DNA of 64,000 nucleotides from the NCBI RefSeq assembly GCF_000003815.2, contig NC_049980.1, positions 25,998,272 through 26,062,271 of the forward strand, given 5' to 3'. Position numbers and translations under genes: made by a program. Every line of letters starts with the position of its first letter. The first letter of the stretch is position 1. Positions 55,317 to 64,000 of the stretch are shown piece after piece. Below the pieces are notes generated by a model that searched no databases, was not told the origin of the DNA, and was given only the letters and a program-made list of their open reading frames with translations. The DNA comes from Branchiostoma floridae (taxonomy: Eukaryota; Chordata; Leptocardii; Amphioxiformes; Branchiostomatidae).

Positions 55317-57747
55317 TGGGAGAAAACGTCAATGTTCTTTATTCTGTCTCTCTTCGCATCCATTGAACTTCGCCTGACACGGGCGGGGCAAAAGTGAGGA
55401 ACGTCTGTCTGCGGAAAAAGAGGGGGTTTGGTCCTCAATAAATTAAGACGTTTACAAAATTCATCGAAAACAAATATAGTGCTTTAGGTAAATACGGAGA
55501 GGCAGTGACCCGACCAGCCCGGAGCCAGTCCGGGCCTTGTGTGCCGGTGTAATGTTGCCGCACAACAATACTGAACATTCTGAACATAGTTTCGTCCTGG
55601 TGCAAAACCCAGCTACTTGACCCCAAGAGCAAGGTGCGATTGTAGAGCGTTTCACATCGAGCAAAGCCCGATAAGTCGGGTTAAACCACTTGCCCAAAGC
55701 TGCGAGCTGCCACGACACGCAATGCGCTGTTTCCTTTCAATGGGCGGGAAAATGCTCCATTTCTGTTGCCGCTTTGCGTGGCGGGTGCGTTAAACATCAG
55801 TCTTTGAGCTCTCAACGAGCGCCGTAATGGAGGAGTTTTAATTCCACAGGCTGAAAAGTGCATACATTTGCCAGATAAAGGATAGTTCGCTCTTCATCCG
55901 ATGATAGACACGGACGAGCTTGATTTCTGTCAAATTAGCACCGCTTCCAAATACTTTCCGTTTGAAACGCGCTTTACGCGGTCAGGCAAAACAAAGGAAA
56001 TTGGGCAAGACCGATCGGTTTGATGTTTGAAAGAAGGCACAAACTAACAAACAGGAAAAAAGGTGATGAAAAGTGGGAGGCAGACGTCTCTAATGTTAGT
56101 GGCTAAGTGGTTTGGGGTACGGAAGCAAACAGGTGGAAGCTAGAAGAAGGTATGTGGGCCGGGGACACAAGAACTTGCGGACAAAAGGTTAGGAGGGAGT
56201 GGTGGCGGTGTAGACTTGCAGTTGTTGTCAATTCCAAACTAAAGTTCCGCAGGCTTGAAAGGCATGCGCGTGTCGGCATACATTGATGATTTATCAAAAT
56301 AGAAATGAACACCGTTACGTTGAAAGGGCGGCATGCCTTTTTGTCAGGCCCTTTGTCGAGCGTTTATGGCTTCTCGCCAACAAAAAGAAAGACTTCTCAT
56401 TGAACAGCCATGAGTAAATGAACGACTTTTAAAAGCCTAGATAGCCCCGACCAGGGCTGTTACTGGCAAAGCCTAGCAATTAGCTACACTAACTGTTGGG
56501 TTATGTCTATTCGAAGGGTTTGCATAATTGGAGAGGGCAAACAGCAGCTTAAAACTTGAATCACTTTTCAGTCAATACACCGCGAGTAACATCAACGTGG
56601 GAATGTTCAAACTGTTTGTACTACAGGGCAATTAGTCACAATTGCGTCCTCCGTCGGCATATACTGATCTCCAAGCTCCGTTTTACTTGACCCGCACTTA
56701 TGTTGGATACTGTAGCATTTAAACACAACAATGTAAATCCCCCCTTTTCTTCCCGTCCGCAACTATTCAGGAATTCAGACCACAGTTACTTTGAGCTTTT
56801 CATTCGAGCATCCAACGTGGACCGGTCAGCCATGGGAGAATTGGTGCCTTTTGTCCCACTCTAGACAAGCGTGGAGAATCCACCCGTTTACTTCTAAACA
56901 CTGCCAAGATCATAATGACTAGTACAAGGGGTTAGTACACTCGGGACCGGCTTCTTGGTGCCAGGCTCCGGACTGGTCCACTCACAAAAGTTGGGGGGAG
57001 ACGTAGGGGTACTTTAGAAGATTTTAGAACATTTCGTTCACGGGGCGCTGGTGTCAGGGGAATGAAATGGCAGATTGTGCTAGTAGTAGGTAGGTTTGAA
57101 CAGTGTACCTTGGCATAAAATGTAATTGATATTCACACATACGAAATGTCCAATGGAGGTATTCAGCGACGGTCTTCTAACTAAATAGCCTGGTAACTTT
57201 TTGTGTGTAGCAACAAGGCCTACTCTATTTGAGGTGTTTAATTTGTGAACAAAGTTTTGTTTCACCTCTCCGAATCTACCACACTTACTTCCTTAATTCT
57301 CCTCTAAACACACACAGATCCCACATCATAAGCAAGGTGCGAGTAGGTTTTCATACTGACCCAGCCGGCGTGACCCGTTATCAACATCAAGGGGTGGGAA
57401 GCTCTGATTCAAGAGTCTTGGGGGGAGAGCTTATCTTAAACCTACACAGAAAATCCAGGGGTCAAGAAAGTCCTCAAAGAAAATCCAAGGGTCAACCACT
57501 GCACTTAAGGACCAGCAGAATTGGCCCCGGCTACTTTGTCAAGTATTTCAGATTATCCTTAAAGTTGTTTCGTATGCTGACAGGTTTCTTTTGAAGTCTG
57601 GTCTTGCATTTTAGGGAACTGATAATGGATGTGTACAAGGTCATGAGTCATTGCGGGGAAATGCCTTGTATGTAAATATGGGAGTAAACGTAACTGTATA
57701 AATGTGGCGGCGCTTGTCTGAAGTATGGTTAGGTGGGGTCACACAGA

Positions 57748-58166
57748 AGTGTATATTGAGTCATGAAAATATGTGGTAGCAATGGTAGCTTCATGTTAAT
57801 AATAAAGGGTGCTTCAGAACGTCAAGTGCACTGTAATGGTTATACAATCAAGGAATTCAAAAGTACATATTGAGTCATGAAAATATGTGGTAGCAATGGT
57901 AGCTTCATGTGAATAATAAAGAGTGCTTGAGTATGCCAAGTGCACTGTAATGGTTCTACAATGAAGGAATTCAAAATCGCAGATTGAGTCATTAAAATAT
58001 GTGGATACAAAAAGGCACTTGAGTATGTCTAATGTCCTGCCATTGTTATATGATGAAGGAATTCAAAAGTGCACATTGAGTAATGAAAATATGCCGAAAG
58101 CTTCATATATATAGAAGAAAACAAATTTGAGTATGTCTGGTACCCTGTTGTGGTTAAATACTGATG
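57748..58166 (+). repeat. Four-copy decaying tandem repeat (~115 bp)
   Basis: ATTGAGTCATGAAAATATGTGG begins copies at 57754, 57869 and 57983, with a shorter diverged copy at 58075. Each continues AATAAAGAGTGCTTGAGTATG, then AAGGAATTCAAAA. Copies 1 and 2 are nearly identical; copies 3 and 4 carry deletions. Confidence 0.85.
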
Positions 58167-58433
58167 CAGTCATTTCATTGACAAATCAAATGCCATTGGT
58201 AATGTTAGTTGGTTTACAGAAAAATATCTTTAGCTGACACCTGTTTCCACCAAACTACATGAAATATACTATCATAAAACAACATGCATGCATCAGTCGT
58301 GGTAATGATTATTCATAAATTAGTTAATGATCTTAAAATTATGTCTCATGATAAAAAATCACGAAACTGGTGTCATATATGAAGTTGCATAAAGCATATG
58401 GAACAGCATTTATTTCCATTGTGTTTTCTCATG

Positions 58434-58457
58434 TGTGTGTGTGTCTCTTAGTGTGTT

Positions 58458-58492
<35 letters not shown>
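58434..58492 (+). repeat. GT microsatellite
   Basis: Interrupted (GT)n tract, uninterrupted for about 13 units near 58463-58490. Confidence 0.95.
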
Positions 58493-58920
58493 ACATGCAC
58501 AATGAGGCTAACTGATAGATGCAAAATATATTATGCTTGCACATACCGGCGAGGCATTGGCATAGACATACAAGGGCATAGGACCTGGGCTCAGAATGCC
58601 CTGCCAAGGTGGATGGGAGTAGGACAATACATTGAAAGAATAGTGTTTGTAGATAGTACTGTTTTAGTGCAGCTTTTGCTGGATTTGATCTTGCATTAGT
58701 TTTAGCCTCTCCTGAACGAGGCACAGTGGGTGGCATACTCCAGGTAACATCCATAGACACTAAAGTTGATCTCACTTAAACCTGTTCACGATGGGTCAGC
58801 ATCTTCAGGAGGTAGATCACTGTCATAAAAGTTCCATAATCCTTTTTAGAATGGGAAACTATTTCTGGGTAACATGCAGATGTCAAGCTTAGAGGATCAA
58901 TGTCGGTGAGAACAAAGTTG

Positions 58921-58955
58921 ACAGGTGTGGTTACCTGTTACAGGTGTGGTTACCT
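58921..58955 (+). repeat. Doubled 16-bp E-box/RUNX-like motif
   Basis: ACAGGTGTGGTTACCT is repeated exactly at 58921-58936 and 58940-58955, three bases apart. Each unit contains CAGGTG (E-box) and TGTGGTT (RUNX-type core). Confidence 0.6.
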
Positions 58956-61900
58956 TGATCTTTACTGTCACCACCTTTGACTGTTTTCTCATGGGAAGAG
59001 GAGGCACAAGCCACACACAGTCAGTCAATCTCTCATCTAATGTAAAGGAAGTATTTCTCTCTCTCATACTTTCTGTATGTAGGGACAAAGTAAATCAAGA
59101 CAAATGTTGTCATAACCTTCACAAGTCAATATAACCAAAGCCTCCTTTTCAACTCACCAGCAATGCCTTTCTACTCTGCAGTAATTATTGTTTGGGGCAC
59201 AATGCCTGGTGTCCTGACATTCACATCTTCACGTCTGACCTCCCAGAAAAATGCGGTGTATTCAGCCTGGTGTGTGAAAATCCTTGGATTTCCATTTGCA
59301 GAGGTATGTACTGTTCAGGGAATACTCTGCTGAGGCTGACTGTCATCAGCCTCTCAATGTGCCCATCTCCACTGACACACTTGAAGTGTGAGACATGGTA
59401 GGTTTCTGTCTGGTCATATATGTGCAACATTGTCCCACAAGCTGTGATGTGTATCTATCACAGCATCTTGGGACAGCCAGCCTTAACCATGAGACTGACA
59501 AAACTGGCCATGGTCAGCTGGCTACCTTGAGGCTGTAGTGACCTAATTTATGCCGATGCTTCTTGTCTAATCAGCTTTAATTCCACTTCTATCAAGAAGG
59601 ACAATCTCCCTCAATTAAAGCACTGTGGCCATGATTTACATTGCTCACCAGACCATGGAAATAATTGGCTGGAAAGTTCGTTGGTATCCGAATTCCCAAC
59701 CATCCCAGCCTTGCTTTGAAACAGTGTAATCAGAGGGTTACGGGCACCTGTTATCTCCGACAACCCCTTCTTGGGTAGCGGCAATTTGCTGGGCTCGACA
59801 GTTCCTCCCCTCCCCCCATTGTGTGTCTCCGGTCGGCAGGTACATCTGAGACAGTGTTGATATTAATAAGACCTCTTGAATGTCTAAAGCTCGGATTAGC
59901 ACTGCTCTACTTGTTTCCTCGCCTGAGTAACTTGGTGGGAAGATACACAAGTGATCACTTACTGAAGAACCACAGCGCAAGGTATTGTTACCATGTTGAA
60001 AGACGATCAGACCCACACTCCATTTTGTTATCTATTAGGTAGACCACCCCAGTTTGGTTACCCAGGACTGATGCGTCGTCCCACCTGACTTGTCACTCCT
60101 TTGTCTGCGCGCGCTTTTGCCTTCTTTTTATTTTTTACCTGTCTTCTCCGAAATCATCCATCTTGTCAGCTACAGTAACACTACTCCAGCATTTAGAACC
60201 CTATCCCCCCAACAAGGCACTCCCATCAGCTAATAGCCTCTTAATAGGTTGGCGTGCCCCATTTGGGGACCCAACTGGTGAATCCTACACTGTTTTGGCT
60301 TGGCTTTTCTGTGTTCACAGGTGTAAGTGGACTGCTGTGGCTGGAGTCTTTTGTGCAGGTGCACGTGGCTGTTGTAATGAAGATGGCACAGGTCTGACAT
60401 AGGTCAGGTGTGGCGGACCTGGGGCATGCTGCTGTCCGACACATGACACTGTTTGCTTCAAAAACTTTTCACAGAGAAAACCCAGAGGATCCCTCTGCAC
60501 TGTAGTTAACATTTTCCACACTCCCACTCCTTCCTTTTTATTTTTTTTGAAATCCCAAGCCTCTCATTTTCTTGCCATCCTAACAGTTAACAGTATTACT
60601 TCCCCACAGACGCTCGGAATGTGACTTCTTGCACCGGCTATTTCCCAGGTCTTTCATTTTTGTTCTGGAGTAAAATAAAGTGGATGCGCATGCTAACTGA
60701 CGAAGACCATGCTCTCAGTTCTGTGGCAACTTCTGCCCAGTTACTAACCCAGTATAAAATTCTAGCATCATTCCATGAAATAAAGCAGAAAGCTTCCACT
60801 GTCAACTGAAGACCTTGTGCCTGTCACCCAACATTTCCCCCCAAGGCTACTCCACTTGTAAAAATAGATAGGACGTGATCATGCATCCTTTAATGAAAGG
60901 GAGTCTATCCAACTGATCTGCGGCACTGTAGATCCTACAGATATGATTGTAAACATAAATCATTCTATGTTCAGATCTTAATTCCACATCCTGTAGTCCT
61001 GTGTTAGCTACACAGCTACATGTAGTTGGGCAGTCCTGGTTGTATGTCTTTCACTGTGAGGCAAGCCATAAATATGACTGGTCTGAATGAAAGGACAGTT
61101 GTCAGACAGTCAGAGTAAAAAGGCAGCACCTCAGCTTCCTCCCTAACCATTGTTGAAGTTTGGAATCTGCTGTATCCAAGCAGATGTTGGGATGAAAAAT
61201 GTTAACCTGTTTCTGGATTCCATTTTCAGGCACCAGATCATCAGATGGTATTGAAGTACATTCCTTAGATGCACATGATCTCAATAATTTGCCTTAATGT
61301 AATATACTATGATTTCTGGGTTGTAAAAATTTGTGTGGGGGTGTGTGAGGGATATCTCCATCTCGCCAAAAGTTTAAGAAAAAAAACCAAAAGAAATTGT
61401 ATATTCTGCTACAGGACTACAGGATGTATTCAATGATAAGGATGGATTGAATCAGAAGGACTAAATAGATTTCTAGAACACAGAACATTATCAAGGTCTT
61501 TCCTTGCAAACATCTTTGCTGTGACTGATTTTTTTTAAAGGGTAAAGGAGAAATGCTGTGAAAATGTTCCAACTTTTCTTCAGGTCAATGACTTGTGTAT
61601 TTATAAGTCTGGTATATTTCCATGTGACCTTTGTTGTGGGAATTTTGTTTCTCTTAATCTTTTTTCCATGATGCATTTTCCCATATCCTGCAGTATGAAC
61701 TCAGTAAATGATCAAAACCTTTCAACAGGACTTCACTCAAGTTTTAATATCCACACTTTCACAGCCTCTTCTCCTAGAGGCTATCAGTTGCACCCTTTGG
61801 AAACACAAAACTTGATGTTGCTACATTCCACAGGCTTCGGCCCAGTGACCAGGTGGGACATTCAAGGCCAGTCACTTCAGCAGGCCTGAGCCTGTCCAGA

Positions 61901-62591
61901 ACACCGCACAGGAAAACTGAGGTCCCCGCTGAGGATCTGACCTTCCTTCTCATCAGGATTGTCTGCTGACTTGGTGACGGTTTGTCACCAGTCTGTCAAC
62001 GCCGTTTCTTTCTGTCCGTTAAAACATGGTCTGGATGTTCTGTCCATCTTCAGGAGCATAGACGCCTCTTATGGGGATCCCCAGCCAGTACAATACCACA
62101 AAAATTATTTACTTTTAGGTACAGGTCTACAATACGGAATGTAAATGTGCCAGTATTATACCAAAATAATATGACACCCAAGTGTACACTTACTATAAAA
62201 AAAGTGGAATTCCTACAACAAGGATGACAATTATCAAGAATTAAGCAATGGATGAAAATATCACAAGGGCATTGAAATTAGTGCTACCTTTGATTTGAGG
62301 TCCTCTTGCTAGAAGAGGTTCTTTGAAGGAGATACCAAAAGTCCAAATAGTAGTATCCAGTATTTAATTATAATGCTGCTGGGGACACAGGGGTAGGCAG
62401 CAGTCCATAAGTCTTCACACCCTGCTTTCTAGCAGCTCTGTCCAGCGGGTTCAGCCTAGTTAGACTGCACATTTTGACGTCTTTCCTAATAAGCAAGTTG
62501 TTTACTGTTTCGGTCATCCTCGAAGACCAAGAAGACATGTCCATGTCTGCCTCTGTACCTGATGGTACATTTAGGTATGCAGGTATGATGG

Positions 62592-62715
62592 TAGCCTGGG
62601 CACCATCCTGGTTAGTTTATGTCTGCTCTGATTGGCAATTTACCCACCAAGCATGGGTGGGAAGTATGTTACATACTGGAGCAGAGGGAAAGTAACCAGG
62701 ATGGCACCCAGGCTA
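62592..62715. mobile_element. 124-bp hairpin element (MITE-like)
   Basis: TAGCCTGGGCACCATCCTGG.. (62592-62614) and ..CCAGGATGGCACCCAGGCTA (62693-62715) are inverted repeats of 23 bases with two mismatches. Inner CTGCTCT and GGAGCAGAGG extend the symmetry. No coding capacity. Confidence 0.65.
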
Positions 62716-64000
62716 ATCCAACATGGCTGCAAAAGACAACATTTGGAGTAGTAAGTGATTGTGGGACATTAATCTACTGAAGGACAAGTTGAGTACATGT
62801 GCTGTTAATCCATTCAGACAACCCTGTCAATGAAATAACGTCATCTTTGATATAAAAATAAATCTGTGAATTAATAAAACTGGTGTGGACATTGTTTATA
62901 ACTACATTAAGATGCAAAATGCACAAGTGCTAGTAAACAAAAACAATTACCGTAGATCTACAGCTACTTTAAATATCACACAATGGCATTGGCTTAACAT
63001 AACATAACCTTGTCTGACAAATGTGTGAAGATGAAACAAGACATTTTGTGGTTTCTGAGTGTTTATTCAAGGATTCTAGGAAATTCAGGCATTGTGTGAT
63101 CTAAGTTACATGAAGATTACTTCTAGCAATTTGATAGGTGTGGAAATATTTCAATTCTGTTAACACTAAAAATTACTAAGCTAGTAGCTCTGGTAGCTTC
63201 AAAATGGCACAAGGTGTAGAAGCGATCTTGTCATCTGAGATGTAACTGTGGATTTTGCGGTTAAAGATCCTGTTTCATGTTGCCATGGTACGGTCTGAAT
63301 GTCTGACATTTCTCCCACCAATACAATTTCGAACGTCACAACTCAGTTTATAGTTTTGGCACCCCGCGTGTGGCGTCAGCAGCGATGTTAGCCAACCGAC
63401 AGGACCTATGTTAGATATGTCAGGCTTTCAGAGAAGGGCCTCCTTCGTCACTCAGATCTCCTTCATGATATGAGCCAGGACATAAAGAGCGCAATGCTCT
63501 GTTTCTAGGCAAACAAATGATTTTTCTGTCTTCTCAAAGGGTACTTATCTGGCCTGTGGTAGTAACAAGTGTTTTGACATAAACAAACTTGGCCAAACAA
63601 GAGTGATCAAAGGCACTGTGTTTTAGCGAGGACGAACTGTACAAAGATGAACAGTGCATGTATTTTTATGTCCCACGCACTTTCGTGTCCTCAGTCAGTT
63701 TTCACATTTGTGCTACAAACAGCTCATTAGTAAATGTACAATAACCGATAAAAGTCCTTGGTTACACAGAGCACTTGGTTACCCTTAGTCTCAATATTTT
63801 GCCAGTTTTGTCTACTGCAGATTCGTCAAACAACCACTCAACCCTTAAGCAGTATTGACAGTGTATACAACAAATCTGTAGAAAATCGTGGGGTCCATAA
63901 TACACTTGCTGCTGCCACCAAGTCATGTTCCCTCCTCCACGTACCTCTGAAGGCCCTATAATTGGAAGATGACAAAGCACTGACAGATCCGAACCATTTG

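Larger units (their letters stand above)
51529..64000. other. Gene-free region upstream of FGF
   Basis: I see no exon with protein similarity on either strand over 12.4 kb. It holds three unrelated decayed tandem duplications (52.7, 54.9 and 57.75 kb), a GT microsatellite, a hairpin element at 62.6 kb, a full CRE palindrome TGACGTCA at 51590-51597 and a TATAAAAG at 51761-51768 on the + strand. The position 5' of a developmental ligand makes it a candidate regulatory domain, by inference only. Confidence 0.4.

Noticed and set aside
58370-58775. Frames of 109-121 codons on both strands
   Set aside because: Both include the GT/CA microsatellite and have no similarity outside it.
1-64000. CRISPR arrays, tRNA or rRNA genes, prokaryotic operons
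   Set aside because: None found; the only tRNA-like signals are Pol III boxes inside SINEs, and gene structure is eukaryotic throughout.

Overview
The window is animal nuclear DNA: intron-rich genes with GT..AG junctions, many degenerate transposons, tRNA-derived SINEs, microsatellites and three runs of N. Gene content and repeat style fit an invertebrate deuterostome, most likely an amphioxus (Branchiostoma). That species call is inference; no sequence here proves it.

Region 1 (1-34 kb, + strand) is a head-to-tail array of six aldo-keto reductase (AKR) genes, called A to F here. Each intact copy has eight coding exons with the same intron phases (0,2,0,0,2,1,0) and encodes about 350 residues with the AKR catalytic tetrad (D52, Y57, K83, H122 in copy B). 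Copy A is cut by the window edge, copy E loses exon 5 and most of exon 6 to an 889-base N run, copy D has a rearranged first exon, and a lone exon-6 relic lies between B and C. The copies are mosaics. Promoter type, exon-3 allele, exon-6 loop and 3' end give conflicting groupings, which points to unequal crossing-over and gene conversion. Copies A and B form one 3' subfamily, C to F another.

Region 2 (34-42.4 kb, - strand) holds a complete seven-exon TMEM65 gene (mitochondrial inner-membrane protein, 231 or 224 residues). Most exons were too short to appear as open reading frames and were placed by splice sites, phase and recalled similarity to human TMEM65. A YY1-type motif overlaps the likely start codon.

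Region 3 (47.7-50.3 kb, - strand) is a complete three-exon fibroblast growth factor gene with signal peptide, the canonical 104-bp middle exon and a basic C-terminal tail. It is closest by eye to the FGF3/7/10/22 group. Its long 5' flank (50.3-64 kb) and 3' flank show no recognisable gene. They carry several decayed tandem duplications and hairpin elements and may include regulatory DNA.

Transposon remnants include a Tc1/mariner transposase relic, two tRNA-derived SINEs, LINE 3' fragments, several terminal-inverted-repeat elements and a foldback element that inserted in the promoter region of AKR copy F. No prokaryotic features, CRISPR arrays or tRNA genes were seen.
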